Assembly (NCBI RefSeq): GCF_000269865.1
Contig: NZ_AKKV01000020.1
Span: 186,001 to 250,000, forward strand
Origin: Fictibacillus macauensis ZFHKF-1
GTDB taxonomy: Bacteria; Bacillota; Bacilli; Bacillales; Fictibacillaceae
Direction: 5' to 3'
DNA length: 64,000 nucleotides
Shown piece by piece: positions 1 through 7,965 of this stretch. Every line of letters begins with the position of its first letter. Position 1 is the first letter of the stretch. The notes below the pieces were generated by a model. The model searched no databases. It was not told the DNA's origin and worked only from the letters and a program-made list of their open reading frames with translations. The translations under genes and the position numbers were made by a program.

Positions 1-629
1 ATATGGATCCTACCATAATGAAAAGGCTCATTGAAAAAAACCAATTGAAAGAGGGGATCGATTCTTGGAAATATTCGAATTTCGGCATTTCCCTCATTGG
101 CTATGCCTTGGGCCAGATCTCAGGAAACGGATATTGGGACCTTATGAACAGCTTTCTTCAAAACGAACTTGGACTAAGCGATACTTATTTAGGTACATCG
201 CATAATATTTTACCTGGCTATAACAAAAAGAATCAAGACTGCGGCAATTGGAGTTGGCATAAAGAAAACCTTATAGCTCCGGCGGGTGCGATAAGTTCTA
301 CAGCGGCTGATTTATTGAAATACGCTCAAAACAACTTTTACGAAGACCAACCCTATTTTTCACTTTGTCATAGAAAACACGGAGAGGGAACGAAGAAGTA
401 TGATATGGGTCTTGGATGGTTTCTTTTAAAGCGTAACAATCATGTATTGCTACACGGTGGTGGCACCGGCTGCTTTCGTTCTTTTTTAGGGATTGATAAA
501 GAAAAGAAAGTCGCCTCTGTCGTTTTAGCCAATTATAGATTAGGTAGAAATGAGGATGAAAAAATAGGAATGTCACTATTAGAGAGCTTGCAACAATATG
601 TTGTCAGCACTTGCAAACAAGAAATCTAA
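1..629 (+). CDS. Serine beta-lactamase-like hydrolase (class C/PBP4* family), C-terminal part
   Basis: The visible 208 residues are the C-terminal part of a beta-lactamase-family serine hydrolase. A YSN triad that matches the class C Y-x-N motif lies at about residues 24-26, the structural helix PAGAISSTAADLLKY at 93-107, and an HGGGTG turn at 151-156 in place of the KTG box. The nucleophile motif SxxK should lie some 80 residues upstream, outside the window, so the gene is cut by the window edge rather than shown to be broken. Family members are esterases, D-aminopeptidases or PBP-like proteins; no substrate can be read from this part. The ATG at position 3 is internal and not a real start. 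Confidence 0.8.
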   Translation, partial: MDPTIMKRLIEKNQLKEGIDSWKYSNFGISLIGYALGQISGNGYWDLMNSFLQNELGLSDTYLGTSHNILPGYNKKNQDCGNWSWHKENLIAPAGAISSTAADLLKYAQNNFYEDQPYFSLCHRKHGEGTKKYDMGLGWFLLKRNNHVLLHGGGTGCFRSFLGIDKEKKVASVVLANYRLGRNEDEKIGMSLLESLQQYVVSTCKQEI

Positions 630-661
630 AATCATAATCTTAGCCAAACGCCAATAAACAG

Positions 662-703
662 AAGGGAGGAAGAGCGTATTCTACGAACTCCGCTCCTTCC
701 CTT
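662..703. terminator. Imperfect terminator hairpin between convergent genes
   Basis: An AAGGGAGGA...GAGCG arm faces CGCTCCTTCCCTT across a loop of about 15 bases, between the hydrolase stop (629) and the minus-strand small gene that ends at 720. The T-run is poor, so this is only a probable bidirectional terminator. Confidence 0.4.
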
Positions 704-719
704 GATGATCGCTCACTTT

Positions 720-938
720 TTACACATAAAGATCAATCAATCGATAAAGCACATAGCCAATCACCACCACTAAAATCAAGATCGCCATACCTATCCAACC
801 GATTCCGCCCACTACATCTACTAGATTACCATGTTCTACGCGTTTCAAGCCCTCATTAAGAGAACCAATAGGATTGTTTTTTAATTCCTCTTGCTTCAGG
901 CGCTCCCTTTGTTCTGCAGGCGTCTCTTTAGAGTGCAT
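720..938 (-). CDS. DUF6366 family small membrane protein
   Basis: This is a protein of about 72 residues. It has a charged N-terminus (SKETPAEQRERLKQEELK), a conserved G-N-L-V-D-x-V-G-G-x-G-W segment, and one C-terminal membrane helix (about residues 50-68, ILILVVVIGYVLYRLI). This layout matches small Bacillaceae proteins of the DUF6366 type, whose function is unknown. An upstream in-frame ATG at 980 would add 14 residues, but family members start at the SKETP block, so the start at 938 is preferred. No strong ribosome binding site is visible at either. It is convergent with the hydrolase gene. Confidence 0.6.
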   Translation of the reverse strand: MHSKETPAEQRERLKQEELKNNPIGSLNEGLKRVEHGNLVDVVGGIGWIGMAILILVVVIGYVLYRLIDLYV

Positions 939-1053
939 CGAATACACGATTTCATTTTCTACTATCATCATACAACGCACAAAAACAAATCATACATCGA
1001 TCGCTATAAAAAACGTAGACGACAGCATAAAAATGTGTACGGGCAAGAACAGA

Positions 1054-1488
1054 CTAGAGCGTTCTGTTCATCGTTCGTTTCATCGTTGTAAAGCCGATCT
1101 GTTCGTACAGCGCAAGAGCTGAATTTCCTTCATAAACAGCAAGTTTCACTTCGCGCAGTCCTTGATGTCTTAATTCTTCCATACACGCTACTAGTAATGC
1201 TTTTCCATAGCCTTTTTTGCGATTGTGCTCAAAAACGAATAGTTCATAAATAAATCCTTGTGGCTCTGCTGTAATTGAATCTTTTATGGTCCCAAATAAA
1301 ACCCAGCCAGCTAACTTGTCATCTTCTTTTACAACAAACAGCGTTCCATCATTTTTCAAAACGTGGGTCATCATACTATTAGCCGCTTCATTACCTACCG
1401 CATACGATCCAAGTGTTCCTTCCGTCATAGCCTGACCAGTATACTGTGCAATGATTTCTAAATCGTCCTGTGAAGCGCATGTAATCAT
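1054..1488 (-). CDS. GNAT family N-acetyltransferase
   Basis: A 144-residue GNAT-fold acetyltransferase that would move the acetyl group of acetyl-CoA to an amine. The acetyl-CoA-binding signature is the N-R-K-K-G-Y-G-K-A-L-L segment after the FIYELFVF strand (about residues 84-107), and the fold ends with the usual A-L-A-L-Y-E-Q-I-G-F block. An in-frame ATG lies at 1509, but the ribosome binding site GGAAAGGAG overlaps its codons, so the real start is the ATG at 1488, ten bases after GGAG. The substrate is unknown. It stands alone, with DUF6366 downstream on the same strand. Confidence 0.8.
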   Translation of the reverse strand: MITCASQDDLEIIAQYTGQAMTEGTLGSYAVGNEAANSMMTHVLKNDGTLFVVKEDDKLAGWVLFGTIKDSITAEPQGFIYELFVFEHNRKKGYGKALLVACMEELRHQGLREVKLAVYEGNSALALYEQIGFTTMKRTMNRTL

Positions 1489-1669
1489 TATCACTGTACT
1501 CCTTTCCAATTTTTTAAAAACTTTATCTCTAGTGTAGCATGATTATTTTCACCCATTGTTAAATAATTCTACATATACTAAAATATTGATATGATTATAC
1601 AGTTGATATAAATAGAGACGTGGTTACGTCATTCATGTTAAAAATACAATAGAAATGGGGACAATAAAC

Positions 1670-1903
1670 ATGAGTTGGGTCTATTCAGGAACGATGAGTG
1701 GTCAATCTTTTCACATTCATGAGATTGATATTGTAAAAGAAAAATGGATTGACACCGGTGTTCGAGCACAGGTTGAAGATCCTTTGTATGGAGTCATTAA
1801 AACATGTCCTATTTGGAAAGTAAAAAAAAATAATCAAGAAATTACATTTGTTGCTGGCGAATTTTCCAATAACGTTTGGGTAATTTACACGAAACAATCG
1901 TAA
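1670..1903 (+). CDS. Hypothetical 77-residue protein
   Basis: A short soluble protein beginning MSWVYSG; no family is recognised. It has no signal peptide or membrane helix and is rich in beta-forming residues (alternating V/I/W), compatible with a small beta-barrel or sandwich. The ATG at 1670 is preferred over the in-frame ATG at 1655 because GGGG lies nine bases upstream of it. A good terminator follows at 1962-1997, which supports a monocistronic transcribed gene. Confidence 0.5.
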   Translation: MSWVYSGTMSGQSFHIHEIDIVKEKWIDTGVRAQVEDPLYGVIKTCPIWKVKKNNQEITFVAGEFSNNVWVIYTKQS

Positions 1904-1961
1904 TCTTGTTATGTCACTACTACGGGAGAAGGCAACTTTAATTCCGTTTTCTGTAATATAG

Positions 1962-1997
1962 GAGGCATTTCCTCAAAAGGGGAGGGCCTCTTTTTTA
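1962..1997 (+). terminator. Rho-independent terminator
   Basis: The nested stem GAGGC/GCCTC and TTCCTC/GGGGAG with an AAAA loop is followed by TTTTTT. It closes the 1670-1903 gene. Confidence 0.75.
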
Positions 1998-2132
1998 TTA
2001 AAAAAAGTCGCCTTACACTCAATCCCTTAGGATCGGTACTTCCTTAACAGTCTTTGCAGTAGCGGTTATGATCCCACCTTATTTCAAAAATCTTAAAGAT
2101 GTAGCTTGAATATCAATTATTCTATATATTGC

Positions 2133-2187
2133 ATTACAAGGTACTATATGGTATTTTTAATCCATACCCTTGTATTACAAGGTACTA
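2133..2187 (+). promoter_or_regulatory. Direct-repeat probable operator of the PadR gene
   Basis: The 14-base sequence ATTACAAGGTACTA occurs at 2133-2146 and again at 2174-2187 (41 bases apart, close to four helical turns), followed by a partial AAGGTACTA copy at 2188-2196. The site lies just upstream of the PadR start at 2211. Autoregulation by the PadR protein is the likely use; this is inference. Confidence 0.5.
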
Positions 2188-2210
2188 AAGGTACTAGAAA
2201 GGCGAATCGC

Positions 2211-2540
2211 ATGGCTGACGCTACACAAATGCTAAAAGGAATTTTAGATGGCTGTATACTCGCTATTATTGGAGAAGGTGAAATTTACGGCTACGAATTA
2301 ACACAAAAGTTACGAGAGTATGGGTTTCAATCTTTTAGTGAGGGGACCATTTATCCTTTATTGCTACGAATGCAAAAGGAAGGATTAGTCACGAGCACCC
2401 TGCGCGCATCCACAGCCGGACCAAAACGCAAATATTATGCGTTATCACGAGCCGGCGAACGAGAAGTAGAGGCGTTTAAGAAGCGGTGGAGCGAAGTAAA
2501 ACAATCCGTAGAGAAGGTCTTACATGAAGGGGGAGTATAA
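2211..2540 (+). CDS. PadR family transcriptional regulator
   Basis: A 109-residue winged-helix protein of the short PadR subfamily. The IYGYELTQKL helix, SEGTIYPLLLRMQKEGLV recognition region and PKRKYYALSRAGE wing are all present (about residues 23-90). The open frame begins at 2106, but the ATG at 2211 has AAAGG at eight-base spacing and gives the family's normal length. The next gene begins one base after its stop, so the two form an operon in which PadR probably represses itself and the membrane protein, a common PadR arrangement. The inducer is unknown. Confidence 0.85.
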   Translation: MADATQMLKGILDGCILAIIGEGEIYGYELTQKLREYGFQSFSEGTIYPLLLRMQKEGLVTSTLRASTAGPKRKYYALSRAGEREVEAFKKRWSEVKQSVEKVLHEGGV

Positions 2541-2541
2541 G

Positions 2542-3291
2542 GTGTTATCTCAACAATCACACCAATTTTTACTAGAGTTGCGCTTGTACTTAGTGCAACG
2601 AGGAAAAAAGGACCAAGACATTAACAGTATTGTAGAGGAACTAGAAACTCATCTGTTACAAGCTGAACAAAACGGTGATGATGTAAAAGAAATCATTGGA
2701 AAAAGCCGCAAACATCATATGCAGCACATTAGCAAAGAACTACCATTCGATACAAAAGGGATGATCACCTTTCTTCCGGCTGTTGTCCTATTATTGATTG
2801 CCTATATGAGCTTTCCGGCAGCACTTCTTGGCCATTTTTCCCTTTCACACAATCTATTGATCTTCGGCTCGCTGCTCGTCATTCTATCATTAGCACTTTT
2901 TACGTTTGCCTTTTTTAAAGGCGTAATCAAATCTTCTTTATGGTTCATCACACTGACTTTTTTATCTCAAATCGTTACTACTAGCTTATGGGTTGCTTTT
3001 TATATATGGTTACGCCATCAACCGGATTCTACTTATTTCGTTGCTACCCCACTACAAAATGTCGGAATTGTAATAGGGTGTATCATCATTTTTATAGCAT
3101 CCGCGCTGTATTCAAAATCATGGATATCGATCATCATTCCTTTTGTGATTAGCATCATTCCTATTACAGAAGCGGTGTTGCCAGCACGTTTAAATAAAGA
3201 CCCACTGATGGTCATTTCGCTACTATTGCTTGTAGTTGTAGGCGCCTACCTTTTGTTTTATATGCTAAAGAAAAAGGAAAAACACGAATAA
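2542..3291 (+). CDS. HAAS-domain integral membrane protein
   Basis: The first 50 residues form a HAAS-type domain (FLLELRLYLVQRGKK, then IVEELETHLLQAE), known from PadR-linked membrane proteins. About six transmembrane helices follow, from about residue 73 to the C-terminus, ending in a positively charged KKKEK tail. The start is the GTG at 2542, with AAGGGGGAG six bases upstream. The in-frame ATG at 2524 lies inside padR and overlaps that site. The pairing with PadR suggests a membrane sensor or envelope-stress modulator, but no function is established. Confidence 0.75.
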   Translation: MLSQQSHQFLLELRLYLVQRGKKDQDINSIVEELETHLLQAEQNGDDVKEIIGKSRKHHMQHISKELPFDTKGMITFLPAVVLLLIAYMSFPAALLGHFSLSHNLLIFGSLLVILSLALFTFAFFKGVIKSSLWFITLTFLSQIVTTSLWVAFYIWLRHQPDSTYFVATPLQNVGIVIGCIIIFIASALYSKSWISIIIPFVISIIPITEAVLPARLNKDPLMVISLLLLVVVGAYLLFYMLKKKEKHE

Positions 3292-3345
3292 CAATTTTTC
3301 ATGATGAGGTAGAAGCGAATGCTTTACACGAACCAATAGAAAGAA

Positions 3346-3368
3346 GGAGCAGCTCAACAAACTGCTCC
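3346..3368 (-). terminator. Probable terminator of the ASCH gene
   Basis: GGAGCAG and CTGCTCC pair across a nine-base loop. On the minus strand the hairpin is followed by TTCTTTCT. It lies 28 bases past the ASCH stop. Confidence 0.5.
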
Positions 3369-3395
3369 TAGATGCGTATTCAATCCGTTAGCTTC

Positions 3396-3836
3396 TCATT
3401 TTGGATATACTTTTTTAAATCGTTCACATACAACCAACATAGATGGTTCGAATTCCCGCTCGTATTCTTTCAATAATTGAGTAAAGAACGTTTCATGCGA
3501 ATCCCACCAATGCTGATAATCGCCTTCGCCTTCTGCTAAAGCAAATTCTTCTGTGACCTCATTCATTGGAATAACTTCAACCGATTGACTTTGAATAATT
3601 GCGACGGGTTCATCTTGGCCATTTAACACAATAGAATAGTCGCCAATTTGAGGTAAAGCTTCATTCTCTAACGCATAAAACACAAAACCTGATGTTGTCG
3701 CTTTCTTCTTTCCTTTAACGACTAAATCGGCTAACCAATCAGGAGCAACTCCAAATTGAAATGCCTCTTTATATTCAATCCCTTCCATGTGATGAACGTT
3801 ACAGTAATCCTTCCAAAATTGTTGTATGTGATCCAT
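3396..3836 (-). CDS. ASCH domain-containing protein
   Basis: A 146-residue protein with the ASCH fold, a PUA-related beta-barrel proposed to bind RNA. The G-K-K-K-A-T-T-S motif (about residues 42-49) and the YSIVLNGQDEPVAIIQ strand pair (about 67-83) are typical, as are the E-G-x-G-D-x-x-W-W segment and the C-terminal VCERFKKVYP. The ATG at 3836 follows AAAGG at about ten bases. The length is normal. Some members are amidohydrolases acting on N4-acetylcytidine (the smaller YqfB type), so the molecular role here is open. Confidence 0.85.
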   Translation of the reverse strand: MDHIQQFWKDYCNVHHMEGIEYKEAFQFGVAPDWLADLVVKGKKKATTSGFVFYALENEALPQIGDYSIVLNGQDEPVAIIQSQSVEVIPMNEVTEEFALAEGEGDYQHWWDSHETFFTQLLKEYEREFEPSMLVVCERFKKVYPK

Positions 3837-3955
3837 CCATCATCATCCTTTATCGTACTTACTTTTTTACATCCAACGGGACGCTGATTATTCTGAGTGT
3901 CATGCAGAGCGACTGAACGAAACGATCTCCAGCAGTCGTCTCACGAATAAAGCTC

Positions 3956-5452
3956 CTACGATTCTCTGCTTGAAACAATTCTTGTCAATGCTTCTTCCCA
4001 AAACGTCGGCATGGTTAAATCAATGTGGAAATGTTTCATCATTAAAGCTTCCAATGAGGCTGTGCCTGTATCACGTAACAACGCATTAAAGTTAGCGAAA
4101 AACGTTTTTTGATTCGTTTTGTAATAAGCAAGCAATCCCTCACTGAGTAAATAACCAATTGTATACGGATAATTGTAAAAGGGGACCGCATCCTCATAAA
4201 ATTGGATGTATTTAATCCACACATAATGCTGATACGAAGAGAGGCTGTTACGGTAGGTACGTTGTTGCATGGTGATTGACAATGCTTCCATTTCCTCTGT
4301 TGAAAGGGGAGGACCATGGTGCTCGTACAAAGCTTCTTCAAATAAAAAGGACGCTCGAACATCACATAAATAATTGATATCACGCTGTTTTTTTTGTTCC
4401 AACAGAGCGTGACGCGCATCATCCTTTGTTGTTTGCATGAGCACATGATCGAGCCAGATACCTTCAAAAAATAAAGCGGCCATTTCAGCCATTGTCATCG
4501 GTAATCGATCATCTAAAAACAACGACGTATCTTTTGGTAGCTGCAAATAATGCCACGCGTGACCAAGCTCATGAGCGAGTATGCGCGAACTTTCAATCGT
4601 TTTTCGATAGGGTAGCGCAATGCGAAACGCTTCATCTGCGAGAAAAGGAATACAAACACCTCCTGGCCCTTTATGGGGAAGCGGAGCAGCGTCTAACCAC
4701 CGTTCAGCGGAGCATTGTTCAATCATCATAGCAATCGGAGGGTGGAGAGAGCGAAACAACGTCTGCAGAGAAGAGAGGACCTCTTGTAAACACATTCCTT
4801 CCTCCTCATGACCTTGTTCACTCATCACCGTATGCCAACTCGGTTTCTTCATATTCTGCATGACGTTCGGTACATACCGATCCACAACGTCCCACATCGT
4901 CTGTACCGTTTCTTCTCGTATTCTATTTCCTTGCAGCGTCCGCTTATACACATTGTCTGCCGAGCGAACAGAAGAAATCTCTTGCAATAACGTCGCAAAG
5001 TGATGAGCTTGTTCTTGAAGCGTAGCGGTAAGCGCTTTGTAGGCTTGCTGCTGTTCTTCAAGAGACGTTCCTCGCATCGCTATCTCATGAATTTCACCAA
5101 AAGAGTACTTATTTCCATCCATCGCTGGCGTTAGTTCATGACGAAGCGCTAAATAACGATGGGTCCAATCACGACCCATAAAAGACGTTGAAGCAGCGTT
5201 CGTTTTCGATTGAGCAGTTGCTTTAAGATGCGCTATGCGCGAGGCAGCGGTTTCGTTAGGTGCTATTCCGTCTATATGCTGACAATACGAGTAATACGCT
5301 AGTATCTCAATTTCATGAATCTGCTCGCTCGAAAGCCTTTCTAGCGCAGCGACTTCCGCTTCTACTCTCGTCAATGCGTCTAACCATTCCCCTTCGTTCT
5401 GAAATAACGAGCGCAAGTCCCATCTTACATGCTTTTCGTCCACGACCTCCAT
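3956..5452 (-). CDS. M3 family (oligoendopeptidase F-like) zinc metallopeptidase
   Basis: A 498-residue cytoplasmic-type peptidase. The zinc site HELGH lies at residues 294-298, followed by the second-zinc-ligand region PMTMAEMAALFFE some 25 residues on, and the C-terminal YNYPYTIGYLLSEGLL block typical of the M3B group. It would cut short peptides rather than folded proteins. It is somewhat shorter than PepF (about 600 residues), mainly in the N-terminal helical lobe. The ATG at 5452 has AAGGAG seven bases upstream; the longer open frame to 5527 has none. It is divergent from an ArsR-type gene with a dyad between them (5492-5513). Confidence 0.9.
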   Translation of the reverse strand: MEVVDEKHVRWDLRSLFQNEGEWLDALTRVEAEVAALERLSSEQIHEIEILAYYSYCQHIDGIAPNETAASRIAHLKATAQSKTNAASTSFMGRDWTHRYLALRHELTPAMDGNKYSFGEIHEIAMRGTSLEEQQQAYKALTATLQEQAHHFATLLQEISSVRSADNVYKRTLQGNRIREETVQTMWDVVDRYVPNVMQNMKKPSWHTVMSEQGHEEEGMCLQEVLSSLQTLFRSLHPPIAMMIEQCSAERWLDAAPLPHKGPGGVCIPFLADEAFRIALPYRKTIESSRILAHELGHAWHYLQLPKDTSLFLDDRLPMTMAEMAALFFEGIWLDHVLMQTTKDDARHALLEQKKQRDINYLCDVRASFLFEEALYEHHGPPLSTEEMEALSITMQQRTYRNSLSSYQHYVWIKYIQFYEDAVPFYNYPYTIGYLLSEGLLAYYKTNQKTFFANFNALLRDTGTASLEALMMKHFHIDLTMPTFWEEALTRIVSSRES

Positions 5453-5491
5453 AAAATCACTCCTTATTCTATGTAACAAGAACGCTAGCAC

Positions 5492-5513
5492 TAGTTCAAT
5501 TATCATTGAACTA
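5492..5513. promoter_or_regulatory. Perfect dyad, probable operator in the peptidase/ArsR intergenic region
   Basis: TAGTTCAAT and ATTGAACTA form a perfect nine-base inverted repeat with a TATC spacer, 40 bases upstream of the peptidase start and about 95 upstream of the regulator. A related half site, TTGAAT, follows at 5516-5521. The position fits an operator for the ArsR-like protein. Confidence 0.55.
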
Positions 5514-5608
5514 TCTTGAATTGTCAATAATAGGATGATAAGGTAATAGAAAGAAAAGCCTTCTATTTGCTATGATAAAGAGAGAACTAATAAAAAGGAC
5601 GTGTTACT

Positions 5609-6508
5609 TTGCACTACACACTACATATTGACGATCATCCGATGTATGAATGTTTATTGAGTTTTTTGCTGTATAAAAGAAGAGCCAATCTTAAATATTT
5701 AGAAAAAGGGACGGTATGGCTTGCTGAAGTACATGCTCAACTACCACTGGCGACACAAGAGAAAGTACAGCAAGTTGAAGACTCCGCCTTCCCAGATGCG
5801 CTTTGCTTATTCATTCAGCACCATAACACAAAAACAATCCCTGCTTTTTTAGAGTGGTTACAAACCGTCTCTGTTGACCATATGTACCAGCTATTAGCAC
5901 CTCATATTCAAGCAAAAGATGCGCCGCTATTGCTTCAACTAGCCTCTTTACGCAACGACTATACAGAGCTACTAACCGCTTGGTATGACGGTTATTTTCA
6001 GCACCAAACCGCACTGCAACAACTCATTAGTAGCGGTGCGACTCTAGTTAAAAAGGCGCAAGCTACAATGTGTGCTACAAAGGTAGTAGAGACCTTTGCT
6101 ACGGGCCTACAGATCGAACAACACGCCATTGAAAACGTAACGCTTATTCCATCTGTTCATTTCCGACCGCTACATACATTTAGTACGTTTAAAAACCAGC
6201 TATTCGTCTGGTTCCCAGCACCTGAATCAAAAGATCCCATGACGACGACCCTCCAAATGACAAAAGTACTTAGTGATCCGACACGGTTAAAAATCATACA
6301 GCTTCTTGCCAAACGAAAGCGGACGTTCACTGAAATTGTCCAAGAAATCGGTGGAACAAAAGGAAACGTGCATCATCATATTATGACGTTACGTGCAGCG
6401 GGACTCCTTGCTATGCATTTAACCGATGAGCATGCCTTTCAACTCAGTACGCGCGTGTCATTTATTGACTACTTACACCAAGCGTTGCTGGAAATGGTAG
6501 AGAAGTAG
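5609..6508 (+). CDS. ArsR-type HTH regulator with large N-terminal effector domain
   Basis: A 299-residue protein. The C-terminal region (about 216-282) is an ArsR winged helix: LSDPTRLKIIQLLAKR, then recognition helix KGNVHHHIMTLRAAGLL. The first 200 residues form a helical domain that is not a metal-binding ArsR type; there is no CxC motif. The start is TTG at 5609 with AAAAAGGAC about eight bases upstream; no ATG fits. It is divergent from the M3 peptidase across a nine-base perfect dyad, so it probably controls that peptidase and itself. The effector may be a peptide or amino acid, which is inference. Confidence 0.8.
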   Translation: MHYTLHIDDHPMYECLLSFLLYKRRANLKYLEKGTVWLAEVHAQLPLATQEKVQQVEDSAFPDALCLFIQHHNTKTIPAFLEWLQTVSVDHMYQLLAPHIQAKDAPLLLQLASLRNDYTELLTAWYDGYFQHQTALQQLISSGATLVKKAQATMCATKVVETFATGLQIEQHAIENVTLIPSVHFRPLHTFSTFKNQLFVWFPAPESKDPMTTTLQMTKVLSDPTRLKIIQLLAKRKRTFTEIVQEIGGTKGNVHHHIMTLRAAGLLAMHLTDEHAFQLSTRVSFIDYLHQALLEMVEK

Positions 6509-6625
6509 GGGAGAGTAGGGGGAGCCTCTTAAAAAGCAGAATCGTAAAGATGAAGGGAATGATGAATCTAGGTTAACTATTGCACCATTAAAAGTGAAAT
6601 GAATTTTATAGAGAGGTAGAAGAAC

Positions 6626-7266
6626 ATGCCTAAAACCGATAATATGCTAGCCATTTTATGGATGCTTCGTTCAGGTAACAAAATTACCGCACAACAAATT
6701 TCCGAAAAGTTAGAGATGAATACACGGACGGTGTACCGATCATTGCAGAGGCAGGCCATAACGGCGGCTATACTGTATTGAATCATTTCAAGGAGGCGCC
6801 TCTTTTTTTCAATTACGAGGAACAAACTTCTCTCATTCACGCAGCTATTTTTGCCGAAGAAGCCGGATATTATGGAGGCGAAGCACTACATAGGGCTCTG
6901 CCAAAACTAAGTAACTACTCCAATCAAGCGCAGGAAACAAAGATCAACCATCATGTAACGAGCCTTGAAGTCATGAGCCAAGTACGGCCACTTTCTATTG
7001 AACCGTTATTGAAAGTGCTAGAACAGGCCGTAGCGGATGGATTCTCAGTCACTATTCTTTATTATAAAAGTAACGAAAAGCAATGTAGTGATCGATTGAT
7101 AGATCCCTACAAGTTGATTTATTGGAAGAATAAGTGGTATGTTATTGGATTTTGTCATCTTAGGAAGGAGATTCGAAGTTTTAGAGTCGATCGCATTGAA
7201 CATCTCTCGCCATCACAAAAGAAATTTAACCGACCCGAACACTTTTCAGCGCATGACTATTTTTTC
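6626..7266 (+). pseudogene. WYL-domain YafY-type regulator, broken and fused to the next gene
   Basis: From the ATG at 6626 the product begins MPKTDNMLAILWMLRSG, the HTH of YafY-type regulators, and runs to TVYR. There (about 6738) roughly a dozen codons expected before IIAEAGHNGG are missing and the frame shifts, giving an early stop at 6780. The rest of the WYL protein (APLFFNYEEQT, SFRVDRIEHL) continues in another frame to FSAHDYFF at 7266, where it joins DJ-1 sequence without a stop. About 90 C-terminal residues of the regulator are lost. It is therefore a non-functional remnant. Confidence 0.8.
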
Positions 7267-7841
7267 AGTAGTTCAGGAAGATATTTCAAAAACGGGATAG
7301 CACCTTTAAACGTCATTACGGTAGGAGCTACTAAAGAAACCATTACGACGATGGGAGGACTAAGGATCGCACCAGATCTTTCGCTTGATGAATGTACATT
7401 TGAGGATACAGATCTTTTAATTTTACCAGGCGGATCTACTTGGAGCGAAGAAATTCATCAGGCAATCTTAGAAAGAGCAGAACAAGCATTACAAAGAGGT
7501 ACAATCGTTGCTGCCATTTGCGGTGCAACGGACGCTCTTGCCAATAGAGGATGCTTAAATACGAGAAAGCATACAAGCAATAACTTAGCATACACCAAAA
7601 TGATGTGTCCTAACTATAAAGGAGAAACGTTCTATCAGTTGGAAGTTGCTGTAGCTGATGACAATGTAGTGACTGCATCAGGGGTTGCGCCTCTGGATTT
7701 GCAATGGAAGTCATTAAAAAACTTGATGTATTTGCACCAGATACATTACATGCATGGTATCACCTCAATAAGACACACCAACCAGAATACTTTCTCCAGT
7801 TGATGGAGTCACTGAAGGAAGAAAGGAACATCTCAATTTAA
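7267..7841 (+). pseudogene. DJ-1/PfpI (type 1 glutamine amidotransferase-like) remnant fused to the WYL remnant
   Basis: In frame with the WYL fragment, the sequence continues as SSGRYFKNGIAPLNVITV and carries the DJ-1 core: TDLLILPGGSTW, then VAAICGATDALA with the nucleophile-elbow cysteine, and VTASGVAPL. The first 25 or so residues of the domain are missing. At about 7697 a one-base loss shifts the frame; the true C-terminus (AMEVIKKLDVFAPDTL, then HAWYHLNKTHQPEYF) can be read in the next frame up to a TAA at 7839-7841. YafY regulators often sit beside such genes, so one deletion probably fused two neighbours. Confidence 0.8.
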
Positions 7842-7903
7842 CAGATAGGGTGGGGGACAGCCAACACTTCAGAAATTTTGCATGCTAAGCAAATTGCAAA
7901 AAA

Positions 7904-7943
7904 TAAAAAGTCGATTCCTTAGCGTACAGGAATTCGACTTTTC
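7904..7943. terminator. Bidirectional terminator
   Basis: AAAAGTCGATTCCT pairs with AGGAATTCGACTTTT, with A- and T-runs on the outer sides, between the chimeric pseudogene and the minus-strand DUF2812 gene. Confidence 0.75.
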
Positions 7944-7965
7944 GCTCCATAACAAAGTCTAAATG

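Noticed and set aside
298-576. Minus-strand 92-codon frame inside the beta-lactamase-like gene
   Set aside because: It lies wholly antisense to a clear coding region and has no ribosome binding site.
4042-4467. 141-codon frame inside the M3 peptidase on the same strand
   Set aside because: Shifted-frame shadow of the peptidase; no family features.
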